From Sulfitobacter sp. S223 (lineage in GTDB: Bacteria; Pseudomonadota; Alphaproteobacteria; Rhodobacterales; Rhodobacteraceae): a stretch of DNA of 64,000 bases. The translations under genes and the position numbers were made by a program. The notes beneath the pieces are model-generated. The model did no database searches. It was not told the origin of the DNA and saw only the letters and a program-made list of their open reading frames with translations. Location of the stretch: NCBI RefSeq assembly GCF_025143825.1, contig NZ_CP083560.1, positions 1 through 64,000 of the forward strand, read 5' to 3'. Below are positions 19,702 to 29,756 of this stretch, piece after piece (within the stretch, counting starts at the first letter, position 1; each line of letters opens with the position of its first letter).

Positions 19702-21204
19702 TTGAACGACCTCATTGTGATCTCGGCAGTTGTTTTGCCCACTGTTGCACTAAGCCTGTATTGGGCGTTGCGATCCAATGCGCCAATAACACAGGCTCCG
19801 CCCCAGGAACTGCCAGTGATCTTTGTAAAGGGCGGCATTCTGGAATACGCCAATGACGTGGCGCTGGCAAAATTTCCCATCGTAACCGGTGCGCAAAACT
19901 GGCAAGATCTTCACGATATCCTGCAACCCGTCTATCCCGAATTTCCTTCGGTTTTCAGCAATGGTTCGACTGGCCAGACAAACATTCTCAGCACTGCGTA
20001 TGAACCTGAACAGCGAACAAGGCTTCAAATCGACTGGCGCGAAGATGCAGCATCGCTTACGTTTTACGAAGCTTGTGATAGTGCCCCACAGTTTCCCAAC
20101 AACAAAGAGCTGGAGTTGCTCTGCCAGATCAAGGAAAGCCTGCCTCATCCCGCGTGGAAAACCAATCCAGACGGCGCAGTAATTTGGCACAATAATGCTT
20201 ACCGAACTCTCTATGATCGCGCGCCAAAGGGAAGCACAGCAGAGCCTCTGTTCGACCTAGCTGCACATGAAGATGGTCAGAGCAGTTGCAGGGTCAAGTT
20301 TGATGATGATGCTGCATCGGGGCCGCAATGGTTCGACGTCAGCAGCTTTGCAGTTGATGGTGGCAAACTGCACCATGCAACATCACGGACCGCTTTAATC
20401 AGGGCTGAAGAAGCGCAGCGGGACTTCGTCCAGACGCTTGCAAAAACATTTGCGCATCTTTCAATCGGGTTAGCCATTTTCAACCGTGATCGACAATTGG
20501 CGCTTTTCAACCCTGCCCTCACCGATTTGACGGGCTTGTCGATTTCATTTCTCAGCCCGCGGCCAACGCTTGACTCCTTCTTTGACGCATTGCGCGAAAA
20601 CCGCCGTATGCCGGAACCAAAGAACTATAAGACATGGCGTCAACGTATGGCCGATCTAGTCAGCGCAGCCGAGCTGGGCAGCTTTGAAGAGTCCTGGAGT
20701 CTGGAGACCGGTCAAACCTACCGGGTGAAAGGTCGCCCTCATCCAGACGGTGCAATTGCATTTCTGATCGAAGACATTAGTGCGGAAGTTTCTCTAACTC
20801 GCAATTTCCGTGCAGAATTAGAACTGGGACAAAACCTAGTAGATACTTTTGAGGATGCGCTAGCGGTATTTTCCCAATCAGGCATTCTTACCTTCTCGAA
20901 CAAGGCCTACGATGTCTTGTGGGGTTTTGAGGGCGAAACCAGCTTTGCCAACGTGACAATCACCGACGCTGTGCGTCTTTGGAAAGACAAGTCAGCGCCT
21001 AACCCTTTGTGGCAGGATTTGCAGGACGCGGTAATGAACCTGCAAGATCGAACAGAATGGACCATGCCTGTTTGCATGAAGGGCCAAAGCCCGATGCAAT
21101 GCAAGATTGTGCCTATCGCATCCGGTGCGACAGTGGTCCGGTTTTCCCGTCAGGTGGCAGTTCCACCCTTAGCTACGAAACAATTAGATAATAACCGCAG
21201 CTAA
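19702..21204 (+). CDS. PAS-domain membrane protein without a kinase output domain
   Basis: This 500-residue protein starts with a single N-terminal transmembrane segment (LIVISAVVLPTVALSLYWAL), followed by at least two or three PAS-like modules (about residues 140-220, 250-370 and 380-490; for example SIGLAIFNRDRQLALFNPAL and ALAVFSQSGILTFSNKAY). It ends without a histidine kinase, GGDEF or EAL domain. The start is a TTG at 19702 with GGAGAA at a good distance; there is no nearby in-frame ATG. It lies 81 bp after regB in the same direction and is followed by tsaE. A role as sensor or scaffold is inferred; substrate and partner are unknown. Confidence 0.82.
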   Translation: MNDLIVISAVVLPTVALSLYWALRSNAPITQAPPQELPVIFVKGGILEYANDVALAKFPIVTGAQNWQDLHDILQPVYPEFPSVFSNGSTGQTNILSTAYEPEQRTRLQIDWREDAASLTFYEACDSAPQFPNNKELELLCQIKESLPHPAWKTNPDGAVIWHNNAYRTLYDRAPKGSTAEPLFDLAAHEDGQSSCRVKFDDDAASGPQWFDVSSFAVDGGKLHHATSRTALIRAEEAQRDFVQTLAKTFAHLSIGLAIFNRDRQLALFNPALTDLTGLSISFLSPRPTLDSFFDALRENRRMPEPKNYKTWRQRMADLVSAAELGSFEESWSLETGQTYRVKGRPHPDGAIAFLIEDISAEVSLTRNFRAELELGQNLVDTFEDALAVFSQSGILTFSNKAYDVLWGFEGETSFANVTITDAVRLWKDKSAPNPLWQDLQDAVMNLQDRTEWTMPVCMKGQSPMQCKIVPIASGATVVRFSRQVAVPPLATKQLDNNRS

Positions 21205-21244
21205 CGCTCTTTCATGCGCCGCACGAGGCAGCTAGTTTGGCAGC

Positions 21245-21712
21245 ATGCAAATCACCGCCTCGCTCCATTCCCCAGATGAAACAGCCGCACTGGCACAGCG
21301 GCTTGGCGCGAAGCTGACAGCGGGCGACACTCTTTTGCTAAGTGGAGATGTTGGCGCAGGTAAAACCCACTTTGCCCGTGCGTTGATACAGTCCCTTCTT
21401 TCACAGCCCGAAGATGTTCCATCCCCGACGTTCACATTGGTCCAGACCTACGAAGCCGCATCCGGAACGGAGATTTGGCACGCTGATCTTTACCGCCTTG
21501 GCGACCCGTCCGAATGCGAAGAGCTTGGCCTGACCGACGCAATGGATGACGCGATCTGCCTGATTGAATGGCCGGACCGTCTGGCCGATCTGCGTCCGCA
21601 AGACGCGCTGGACATTGCGCTCACCGCAACAGATGCTGAGGACCACCGCATGCTGACCGCATCATGGTCAGATCCCCGCTGGGACGCCAAAATGAATGAC
21701 TGGATTCCATGA
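21245..21712 (+). CDS. tsaE: tRNA threonylcarbamoyladenosine biosynthesis ATPase TsaE
   Basis: TsaE is the P-loop ATPase that works with TsaB and TsaD to make t6A37 in tRNA. The 155-residue product has Walker A GDVGAGKT at 34-41, the family PSPTFTLVQTYE stretch, and a HADLYRLGDP motif. It heads a tight cluster: its last bases overlap the amgK start (ATGA). Its partner TsaD is encoded at 10270 in this window. Confidence 0.95.
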   Translation: MQITASLHSPDETAALAQRLGAKLTAGDTLLLSGDVGAGKTHFARALIQSLLSQPEDVPSPTFTLVQTYEAASGTEIWHADLYRLGDPSECEELGLTDAMDDAICLIEWPDRLADLRPQDALDIALTATDAEDHRMLTASWSDPRWDAKMNDWIP

Positions 21713-22719
21713 CAGACCGCGAAACATTATTGATCAATTTCATCGATGGCGCGGGTTGGAGTGATGCCACGCGCATAACCGTGGCTGGCGATGCGTCCAA
21801 TCGCCGCTACGAGCGGCTGAGCCGCGCCGACGGCAGTACAATCATTCTGATGGACGCACCCGCCGACAAGGGCGAAGATGTGCGCCCTTTCATTGCTATC
21901 GCAGAGCATCTGCGCAGCATCGGGCTGAGCGCGCCAGAGATACTTCAGCGCGACATCGCAAACGGTTTTCTTCTGATTGAGGATTTAGGTGACGATCTAT
22001 TCAAACAGGTGATCGCGCGGGACGCTAACCTAGAGCTACCGCTATACGAGGCATCGGTGGATGTGCTGACTGTACTGCACGCGGCCCCGCTGCCTGAACT
22101 GGCACCCTATGATATAGCCACCATGACCAATTTCGCGGCGCGCGCTTATGACTGGTATCTTTTTGGTCTGACGGGGCAGCGCAGCACCCCGGAACAGGCA
22201 AAATTCGAACAAATCATGGCCAACTTGCTGGCCCCTGTTGACGCGGCCCCGTCTGTCCTGATCCAACGGGACTATCACGCCGAAAACTTGCTGTGGTTGC
22301 CAGCGCGTCAAGGAGCGGCGCGCGTAGGTCTGCTTGATTTTCAGGACGCAATGCGGGGCCACGCAGCCTATGATCTTGTCTCGATTCTGCAAGATGCGCG
22401 GCGCGATGTACCGCGCGAGATCGAGACTCGGATGATTGACCGATATCTGGCGCAGAATCCGCAAGACAAAGATGCCTTCAGAGCAGCCTACGCGATCCTG
22501 GGGGTGCAGCGGAATTTGCGTATTGTCGGAGCTTTCGCAAGGCTGTGCATTGATTTGGGCAAGCCGCGGTACATTGATCTGATCCCTCGTGTCTGGGAAT
22601 TCGTCGAACGTAACCTTGCACACCCTGCCCTTGCGCCCGTCGCGGATCACATCCGCGCGACACTTCCGGTTCCGACGCCTGAGCGTCTGAAGCTTCTCAA
22701 ATCGAAATGCGCATCATGA
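21709..22719 (+). CDS. amgK: N-acetylmuramate/N-acetylglucosamine kinase AmgK-like phosphotransferase
   Basis: AmgK phosphorylates the anomeric carbon of MurNAc or GlcNAc in a peptidoglycan recycling route that bypasses de novo UDP-MurNAc synthesis. The 336-residue protein has the aminoglycoside phosphotransferase fold: N-terminal nucleotide-binding lobe (SNRRYERLSRADGSTIILMD), catalytic loop QRDYHAENLLW near residues 185-195, and the metal-binding LLDFQDAMRG. The substrate is inferred from the neighbour, a MurU-type nucleotidyltransferase, and the known tsaE-amgK-murU arrangement. It overlaps both neighbours by 4 nt. Confidence 0.88.
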   Translation: MTDRETLLINFIDGAGWSDATRITVAGDASNRRYERLSRADGSTIILMDAPADKGEDVRPFIAIAEHLRSIGLSAPEILQRDIANGFLLIEDLGDDLFKQVIARDANLELPLYEASVDVLTVLHAAPLPELAPYDIATMTNFAARAYDWYLFGLTGQRSTPEQAKFEQIMANLLAPVDAAPSVLIQRDYHAENLLWLPARQGAARVGLLDFQDAMRGHAAYDLVSILQDARRDVPREIETRMIDRYLAQNPQDKDAFRAAYAILGVQRNLRIVGAFARLCIDLGKPRYIDLIPRVWEFVERNLAHPALAPVADHIRATLPVPTPERLKLLKSKCAS

Positions 22720-23396
22720 GCTTTCCCGTAATGCTTTTCGCTGCTGGCTTTGGCACGCGGATGAAACATCTGACAGCGGACCGCCCGAAACCGATGGTTG
22801 AGGTCGCCGGTAAACCGCTGATTGATCATGCGCTTGGACTAGCACAGGAAATTACCCCGCCGACAATTGTCGCCAACCTGCATTACCGCCCCGAACAGTT
22901 GTTGGATCACCTCACACCACTTGGCGTGCAAACGATCATTGAAAGCCCGCTGATCCTTGAAACGGGGGGCGGCTTACGTAACGCGATGCCGCTGCTGGGG
23001 GATGGGCCGGTTATCACGATGAACACGGATGCGGTGTGGCGGGGCCAGAACCCCTTGCGGCTACTTTTAGATGCATGGGACCCAGAGCGGATGGACGCTC
23101 TCTTGATGGGAGTTGAACCCGCGCGCGCGCTTGAACATACCGGTTCGGGTGATTTCACTATGTCCCCGAACGGACAACTAGCACGCGGTGTCGGCGTGAT
23201 TTACGGTGGTGTCCAGATCATCAAGACGGAACTGCTGGCTGAAATTGAAGAAGAGGCCTTCTCCCTCAATCTGGTATGGGACCGCATGCTGGCGAAGGGT
23301 ACCATGCACGGTCTCAGCTATCCTGGAAGATGGTGCGATGTGGGCCATCCGGACGGCGTGACAACCGCCGAAAACCTGCTCGCTTCAGATGTTTGA
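22716..23396 (+). CDS. murU: N-acetylmuramate-1-phosphate uridylyltransferase MurU-like nucleotidyltransferase
   Basis: MurU makes UDP-MurNAc from MurNAc-1-phosphate and UTP, the step after AmgK. The 226-residue product has the sugar nucleotidyltransferase signature LFAAGFGTRMKHLTADRPKPM split over residues 6-27, the ETGGGLRNAMPLL loop, and NTDAVW as the metal-binding region. I choose the ATG at 22716 because it overlaps the amgK stop as ATGA; an ATG at 22707 is also in frame. It overlaps the addB start by 8 nt, so recycling and recombination genes share a transcript. Confidence 0.88.
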   Translation: MSFPVMLFAAGFGTRMKHLTADRPKPMVEVAGKPLIDHALGLAQEITPPTIVANLHYRPEQLLDHLTPLGVQTIIESPLILETGGGLRNAMPLLGDGPVITMNTDAVWRGQNPLRLLLDAWDPERMDALLMGVEPARALEHTGSGDFTMSPNGQLARGVGVIYGGVQIIKTELLAEIEEEAFSLNLVWDRMLAKGTMHGLSYPGRWCDVGHPDGVTTAENLLASDV

Positions 23397-26340
23397 ACCG
23401 CAAGATACGCCGCGCGTCTTTGGTCTGCCAACAGGCGTTGATTTCCCTCACCTTCTGGTCGCCGGACTGTTGGACCGGTTCAAGGGGCAACCACCCGAAG
23501 CATTGGCCCGCGTAGAACTGATCGTAAACACGCAGCGCATGGCGCGCCGTTTGCGCTCTATTTTTGAGAACGGTCCAGCGATGCTTCTGCCGCGCATTCG
23601 CCTCATCACCGATCTTGAAACATTGGCCCCGAGTGTGATCATTCCGGAAGGGGTTCCCGCCCTTCGGAGGCGGCTGGAGCTGATCGGGCTTATCTCTGCC
23701 CTGCTAGAAAAGTCCCCGGATCTGGCATCCCGCGCATCGCTTTATGATCTTGCAGACAGCCTTGCTGCGCTGATCGACGAAATGCAGGGCGAAGGCGTGA
23801 CGCCCGAAAAAATCGCAGAGTTGGATGTGACCGACCAATCCGGTCACTGGGAACGGGCAAAGGTCTTTTTGGGGATCGTGCAGAACTATCTCTCTCTTAC
23901 CGAATCCATGCCGGACAAAGAAGCCCGCCAGCGCGCGCGTGTTGCGGCCATTGCGGCGCTCTGGAAAGAGCAGCCACCACAACACCCTGTTATCATTGCT
24001 GGCTCCACAGGCTCGCGCGGGACGACGATGATGCTGATGCAAGCGGTCGCGGGCCTGCCGCAAGGGGCGCTTGTTCTGCCTGGGTTCGACTTTGACTTGC
24101 CGCCAGAGGTCTGGGCCGCGCTCGACGATCCAATGATTTCCGAAGATCATCCGCAGTTCCGGTTTTACCATTTGATGGCCAATTTGGGCACCACGCCCAA
24201 CGCCGTGGAATGCTGGCATGAAAATGCAAAGCCCTACGCTCCCGATCGTAACAAGCTGATATCGCTGTCCCTGCGCCCTGCCCCTGTCACTGACGCGTGG
24301 CGGATCGAGGGGCCGCGTTTGGAAAACCTTGGTGACGCGACCCGCGACATGACCCTCTTGCTTGCCGAAACGCCACGTGCGGAGGCATTGGCGATTGCGC
24401 TAAGATTACGTCAAGCAGCGCAAAACGGTCAGACGGCCGCACTTATCACTCCAGACCGGATGCTGGGCCGTCGCGTAACTGCTGCACTGGATCGCTGGAA
24501 TATATTACCCGATGACAGCGCTGGCACGCCGCTGCACCTTTCGCCACCTGGTCGGTTCCTGCGTCACGTTGCAGCGCTGTTGTCCCGACGCTTGGATGCA
24601 GAGGCGCTTTTGACACTGCTCAAACATCCTCTGACCCATAGTGGTGAAGGCCGCAATATGCACCGCCTCTATACCCAGCGGTGTGAACTGGCGATCAGGC
24701 GCCATGGTCTGCCTTACCCGGAGCCGGATGCCTTTATTGCACTGTGCGAAAAGGCTGTACCGGACGATGAAGAAATGCATCGCTGGGCGGTTTGGGTGGC
24801 AGAGGCGACAATGGGGCATCTTGATCACACAATTCATCCATTGAAAGATTGGACCGCAAAGCATCTACAAGCGGCCGAAACATTGGCTGCGGGGCCGACA
24901 AACAGCGATATTCATGAGCTTTGGCAACAAAAAGCCGGGATCGAAGCACGCCGCATCATGCAAGACCTAGAGAACGAGGCGGGTTACGGCACCGAGCTGA
25001 ATGCCGCTGACTATGCTGATCTCGTCGGTGCATTATTGTCGGCGGGCGAAGTACGTGACCGCGATGCGCCACATCCTGACATCATGATCTGGGGCACGTT
25101 AGAGGCACGGGTGCAGGGCGCTGATCTGGTGATACTTGGCGGGCTCAACGACGGCACTTGGCCCGAAGCTCCGCCACCGGATCCGTGGTTGAACCGTAAA
25201 ATGCGTCACGACGCTGGGCTTTTGCTGCCAGAGCGGCGCGTGGGACTGGCCGCGCATGACTATCAACAAGCTGTCTGCGCACGTGAGGTCTGGATCACAC
25301 GCTCTATCCGTTCCGAAGATGCTGAAACAGTACCTTCCCGATGGGTAAACCGTTTGGGCAACCTGATGACCGGTCTGCCGAACCAAGGCGGCGTAGAAGC
25401 TTGGAAAGCGATGATTGCGCGCGGCGACTACTGGCTGGGTCAAGCACGGGCGCTAGAGGCGGTTGTGCCAGTTCCTTCCGCCCCACGCCCTTCTCCGCGT
25501 CCCCCGCTGGCCGCGCGTCCGCGTAACCTGTCAGTAACCGAGATAAAGACGCTGATCCGTGATCCCTATGCGATCTACGCCCGCCACAGCCTTAGATTGC
25601 GCGCGCTCGATCCGCTGGTGCAGTCCCCCGACGCGCCGCTGCGCGGGATTGTCGTCCACGCTGTGATGGAAGATTTTGTGAAGTCCGTGATGGCGGACCC
25701 TGCCCTTCTGACAAAAGCGCACCTTCTGGATATTGCCAGACAACGCTTGGATGAACTGGTGCCGTGGCCCGCCGCGCGCACGATCTGGCTGGCGCGTTTG
25801 GCGCGGGTGGCAGACTGGTTCATTGAGGCAGAGCAAGACCGCTTAGCGCGATCAGAGCCTGTCGCCTTTGAGGATGACGCGCGCGGTGTTCTTGAGCTGG
25901 CAGATCTGGGTTTTACCCTCCGCGGCGTTGCCGACCGGATTGACCGGAACCTCAGCGGCGAGATTCAGATTTATGACTACAAGACGGGCAAGCCGCCCAG
26001 CGACAAGCAGCAAAAGCACTTTGACAAACAGCTTTTGATCGAAGCGGCAATGGTTGAAGAAGGTGCATTCAAAAAGATCGGTGCCGCACCAGTGTCGCGC
26101 GCGACATTTATCGGGCTTGGTAACTCTCCGGAAGAGATAGACGCGCCGCTGGAACAAGAGCCTCCGCAGGTGGTTCTGGAAAACCTGCGCAAACTGATTG
26201 CCGCCTACCTTGATCCCACTCAGGGTTTCACGTCACGTCGGATGATGGAAAAAGAAATCTTTGCCGGTGAATTTGACCACCTTGCCCGTTTTGGCGAATG
26301 GGACGGTTCGGATGACGCGCAGCCGGAGGATCTGACATGA
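23389..26340 (+). CDS. addB: Double-strand break repair protein AddB (alphaproteobacterial type)
   Basis: AddB partners AddA in the helicase-nuclease that processes double-strand breaks for RecA. The 983-residue product has a helicase-like body with degenerate motifs, and a C-terminal PD-(D/E)XK nuclease with GIVVHAVMEDF near residue 753 and IYDYKTGKPP near residue 864. I do not see the four-cysteine iron-sulphur cluster of Bacillus AddB, consistent with the alphaproteobacterial branch. The ATG at 23389 lies inside the last codons of murU, and its stop overlaps the addA start (ATGA). Confidence 0.95.
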   Translation: MFEPQDTPRVFGLPTGVDFPHLLVAGLLDRFKGQPPEALARVELIVNTQRMARRLRSIFENGPAMLLPRIRLITDLETLAPSVIIPEGVPALRRRLELIGLISALLEKSPDLASRASLYDLADSLAALIDEMQGEGVTPEKIAELDVTDQSGHWERAKVFLGIVQNYLSLTESMPDKEARQRARVAAIAALWKEQPPQHPVIIAGSTGSRGTTMMLMQAVAGLPQGALVLPGFDFDLPPEVWAALDDPMISEDHPQFRFYHLMANLGTTPNAVECWHENAKPYAPDRNKLISLSLRPAPVTDAWRIEGPRLENLGDATRDMTLLLAETPRAEALAIALRLRQAAQNGQTAALITPDRMLGRRVTAALDRWNILPDDSAGTPLHLSPPGRFLRHVAALLSRRLDAEALLTLLKHPLTHSGEGRNMHRLYTQRCELAIRRHGLPYPEPDAFIALCEKAVPDDEEMHRWAVWVAEATMGHLDHTIHPLKDWTAKHLQAAETLAAGPTNSDIHELWQQKAGIEARRIMQDLENEAGYGTELNAADYADLVGALLSAGEVRDRDAPHPDIMIWGTLEARVQGADLVILGGLNDGTWPEAPPPDPWLNRKMRHDAGLLLPERRVGLAAHDYQQAVCAREVWITRSIRSEDAETVPSRWVNRLGNLMTGLPNQGGVEAWKAMIARGDYWLGQARALEAVVPVPSAPRPSPRPPLAARPRNLSVTEIKTLIRDPYAIYARHSLRLRALDPLVQSPDAPLRGIVVHAVMEDFVKSVMADPALLTKAHLLDIARQRLDELVPWPAARTIWLARLARVADWFIEAEQDRLARSEPVAFEDDARGVLELADLGFTLRGVADRIDRNLSGEIQIYDYKTGKPPSDKQQKHFDKQLLIEAAMVEEGAFKKIGAAPVSRATFIGLGNSPEEIDAPLEQEPPQVVLENLRKLIAAYLDPTQGFTSRRMMEKEIFAGEFDHLARFGEWDGSDDAQPEDLT

Positions 26341-29300
26341 ACGGCTCGCCTGACTGGAACGATGCAACCCGCGCACAGATCACCGCTGCGCGTCCGGACA
26401 CCTCAACATGGCTAAGTGCGAATGCGGGGTCGGGTAAGACGCGCGTGTTGACCGACAGGGTGGCGCGGCTTTTGCTCGACAAAGTTGAACCACAGCACAT
26501 CCTGTGTCTGACCTATACCAAGGCCGCCGCCTCGGAGATGCAGAACCGTCTTTTCAAGCGGTTGGGTGAATGGGCAATGATGGAGGACGACGCGCTGCGT
26601 TCCGCGCTGCGCGATTTGGGAGTGCTCAAGGAGATTCCCGCCGAACAGTTACGTGAGGCGCGCACTTTGTTTGCGCAGGCGATCGAGACACCAGGTGGTC
26701 TGAAAATTCAGACGATCCACTCTTTCTGCGCTTCGCTTCTGCGGCGGTTTCCGCTTGAGGCAGGTGTCAGCCCCCAATTCAAAGAGATCGAAGACCGCGC
26801 CGCGGAACTGTTGCGCGCGGATATTCTGGATGCGATGGCCGAAGGACCACAGGCCCATCTGATGGCCGATCTGGCGGCCCACTACACTGGTGAAAGCTTT
26901 GCCTCGCTCACGCAAGCGATCACAGGCAAGCGGGAGCTGTTTGACAATCTGCCCGAAGACCTGAGCCCGATCTTTGATGTGCCAGAAGGTTTTGATCTGG
27001 ACGGTCTGCCAAGGCAGGTTATGGACGAAGCTGTCGCAAGATGGATGCCAGAAGCCATCAATATTCTTGCGTCACAAAGTGCGGTGACCATGAAACGGGT
27101 GGCAGATGCCTTGCGCCTGATCAATTTTGCCGAACCGACATTTGGTGATCTTGAAAAGCTCAAATCGCAGATGCTCACCCAGAAAATGGAGCTTCGAAAA
27201 AGCTTTCCGACCAAGGGCGCGCAAAACGATCTTGGCCCCCTCCTGACCCCGTTCGAGGATTTGGCCCAATCAGTATACGAATGCCATGATCTACAAATGC
27301 GCGCGCGCAATCTTGCCCGGACAAGCGCACTGCACAGCTTTGCCAAAGTTTTTATCACACGCTACGAAGCAGAAAAGCAGCGCCGTGGTTGGCTGGATTT
27401 TGACGACCTCATTTTGCGCGCGCGTGCCTTGCTCAATGATCCAAAGGTCGCGGCGTGGGTGCTGTACCGCATTGATGGCGGCATTGATCATATTCTTGTG
27501 GATGAAGCCCAAGACACCTCTCCCCGGCAATGGGATGTGATCGAAAAACTTGCGGATGAATTCGCATCAGGCGCAGGTGCACGGGAGGACCAGACCTCGC
27601 GAACGCTGTTTGTTGTGGGTGACAAAAAGCAATCAATATACTCTTTTCAGGGCGCTGATCCGCGCGAGTTCGATCTCAAGCGGGCGACGTTCCAGCAAAG
27701 CCTCGAAGAGGCGCACCTAAGCTTTCAAAACCAGAGCCTTGATTACTCTTTCCGATCTTCGCCTGCGATTCTGCGCGCCGTCGACCAAACCTTTAACACG
27801 GTGCCCGAACCGCGCATGGACGCGCCGATGACGCACCTCGCGTTCAAAGACGCCTTGCCGGGCCGTGTTGATCTGTGGCCGCTGGTCGAAGCCAACAAAG
27901 ACGATGAGGACGAAGCAGACTGGACCGATCCGGTAGACCGCAAAAGCCCGCAGCATCACACCGTTATTCTAGCCGAGCAGATTGCAGCGCAGATAAAATA
28001 TCTGGTGGAGGGTGAACATTACATCCCCGACGAGGCTGAAGATCGCAGCACCATCCGCCGCAGGATCACCGCTGGTGATTTTCTAATCCTTGTACGGGGT
28101 CGCAAGACCGGCCTTTTTTCAGAGATTATTCGCGCCTGCAAAGCTGCAAAGCTACCGATTGCTGGTGCAGACAGGTTGAAGGTCGGGGCCGAGCTTGCCG
28201 TGCGGGACATCGGGGCTTTGCTCTCCTTTCTTTCTACGCCTGATGACGCTTTATCATTGGCGACTGCGTTGCGTTCGCCCCTGTTTGGCTGGAGCGAGCA
28301 GGCGTTGTTCACCCTTGCGCATGGCCGCCCCAGCAAAAAAGATTTATGGCAAAGCCTGCGCACGCAGGAGGATAGCTATCCCGAGACATTAGCAATCCTG
28401 CACGACTTGCGGGGTCAGGTGGATTTCTTGCGCCCCTATGACCTGATCGAGCGAATTCTGACACGCCACGGTGGCCGCTATAATCTGCTCGCGCGTATGG
28501 GTACCGAAGCCGAAGATGGGATCGACGCTCTTTTGGGGCAGGCTTTGGCCTATGAACGGACAGAAGTTCCCAGCCTTACGGGATTTCTTGAATGGATGCA
28601 GGCTGATGACCTGGAGATCAAACGCCAGATCGATAGCGCCTCTGACCAGATCCGCGTGATGACGGTGCACGGCTCCAAAGGGTTGGAAGCGCCGATTGTG
28701 ATCCTGCCTGATACCGGACGAAAGGATGTCAGCGTCAAAAATGACATCATCACAATCGACGGAGTACCGATTTGGAAGCCAAACGCGCCAGATATGACCA
28801 AAGGAATTGCCGCCCGCATTGACGAATTGAAAGCTGAACAGACCGAAGAAGGCTTGCGGCTGCTGTACGTCGCGATGACCCGTGCAGAGAAGTGGTTGAT
28901 TTTGGCAGCTGCAGGAGAGCTGCCAAAAGATGGAAAAAGCTGGTATCAGATGACCGAAGAGGCGTTGGCGCATTTGAATGCGGTTCCATTTGTGGACGGG
29001 CCCTCAAGCGGCATTCGTCACGAAGAACAAGGCTGGGACGACCTTCCGGTGGTCACAGTCGCACCTAAATCTATCGAAACGCCCCAGTTAGAGCCTGTAT
29101 TTAACACAGAGCCCCCCGCACCACCAAAGCGCAGCGATGCCCTGTCCCCGTCTGATCTTGGCGGTGCCAAGGCGCTGGGCGGTGAAGAAGGTATGGATGA
29201 AGAGGATGCCAAATCCTACGGCTCCGTTGTTCATATGCTCCTAGAGCATCTTGCCCCGATTGCAGCTGACAGGCGCTCGGTGGCAGCAGAACAGTTGCTG

Positions 29301-29723
29301 CGCAACACAAACCCGATATTTGCAGAAACCGCACTGTCGGAAACTCTAGCCGTGCTAGATAACCCTGTGCTGACTCATGTTTTCGCTGCTGAGACGTTAG
29401 CAGAAGTGCCGGTAACCGCCGATTTGGGTAGTCAGCGGATGTACGGGATTATCGACCGATTGATCGTCACGCAGGATCACATATTGGCGATTGATTTCAA
29501 AACCAACCGGACCGTGCCGGACGCACCCGACGCCTGCCCCGAAGGATTGCTGCGCCAGATGGGCGCGTATGCACATGCCCTAAAGGCTGTTTACCCTGAC
29601 AAAAAAGTCGAAACCGCGATCCTTTGGACGTATACTGGCGCCCTCATGACGTTGCCCGATGACATTGTGATGGCAGCCCTTGCGCGCACAGGTCACCTTG
29701 ACCCCGGCATCGCGCGTTCTTAG
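26337..29723 (+). CDS. addA: Double-strand break repair helicase AddA (alphaproteobacterial type)
   Basis: AddA is the UvrD-like helicase-nuclease subunit of AddAB. The 1128-residue product has Walker A ANAGSGKT at 28-35, LVDEAQDTSPRQW near residue 386 (motif II), QSLDYSFRSSPAIL (motif IV area), MTVHGSKGLEAPIV (motif V) and LLYVAMTRAEKWL near residue 840 (motif VI). A C-terminal nuclease follows, with SVVHMLLEHL and LAIDFKTNR near residue 1050. The start overlaps the addB stop by 4 nt. trxA follows after 33 bp. Confidence 0.96.
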   Translation: MNGSPDWNDATRAQITAARPDTSTWLSANAGSGKTRVLTDRVARLLLDKVEPQHILCLTYTKAAASEMQNRLFKRLGEWAMMEDDALRSALRDLGVLKEIPAEQLREARTLFAQAIETPGGLKIQTIHSFCASLLRRFPLEAGVSPQFKEIEDRAAELLRADILDAMAEGPQAHLMADLAAHYTGESFASLTQAITGKRELFDNLPEDLSPIFDVPEGFDLDGLPRQVMDEAVARWMPEAINILASQSAVTMKRVADALRLINFAEPTFGDLEKLKSQMLTQKMELRKSFPTKGAQNDLGPLLTPFEDLAQSVYECHDLQMRARNLARTSALHSFAKVFITRYEAEKQRRGWLDFDDLILRARALLNDPKVAAWVLYRIDGGIDHILVDEAQDTSPRQWDVIEKLADEFASGAGAREDQTSRTLFVVGDKKQSIYSFQGADPREFDLKRATFQQSLEEAHLSFQNQSLDYSFRSSPAILRAVDQTFNTVPEPRMDAPMTHLAFKDALPGRVDLWPLVEANKDDEDEADWTDPVDRKSPQHHTVILAEQIAAQIKYLVEGEHYIPDEAEDRSTIRRRITAGDFLILVRGRKTGLFSEIIRACKAAKLPIAGADRLKVGAELAVRDIGALLSFLSTPDDALSLATALRSPLFGWSEQALFTLAHGRPSKKDLWQSLRTQEDSYPETLAILHDLRGQVDFLRPYDLIERILTRHGGRYNLLARMGTEAEDGIDALLGQALAYERTEVPSLTGFLEWMQADDLEIKRQIDSASDQIRVMTVHGSKGLEAPIVILPDTGRKDVSVKNDIITIDGVPIWKPNAPDMTKGIAARIDELKAEQTEEGLRLLYVAMTRAEKWLILAAAGELPKDGKSWYQMTEEALAHLNAVPFVDGPSSGIRHEEQGWDDLPVVTVAPKSIETPQLEPVFNTEPPAPPKRSDALSPSDLGGAKALGGEEGMDEEDAKSYGSVVHMLLEHLAPIAADRRSVAAEQLLRNTNPIFAETALSETLAVLDNPVLTHVFAAETLAEVPVTADLGSQRMYGIIDRLIVTQDHILAIDFKTNRTVPDAPDACPEGLLRQMGAYAHALKAVYPDKKVETAILWTYTGALMTLPDDIVMAALARTGHLDPGIARS

Positions 29724-29756
29724 TTATCTACCATACCCGAACCAATGGAGAGCTTT

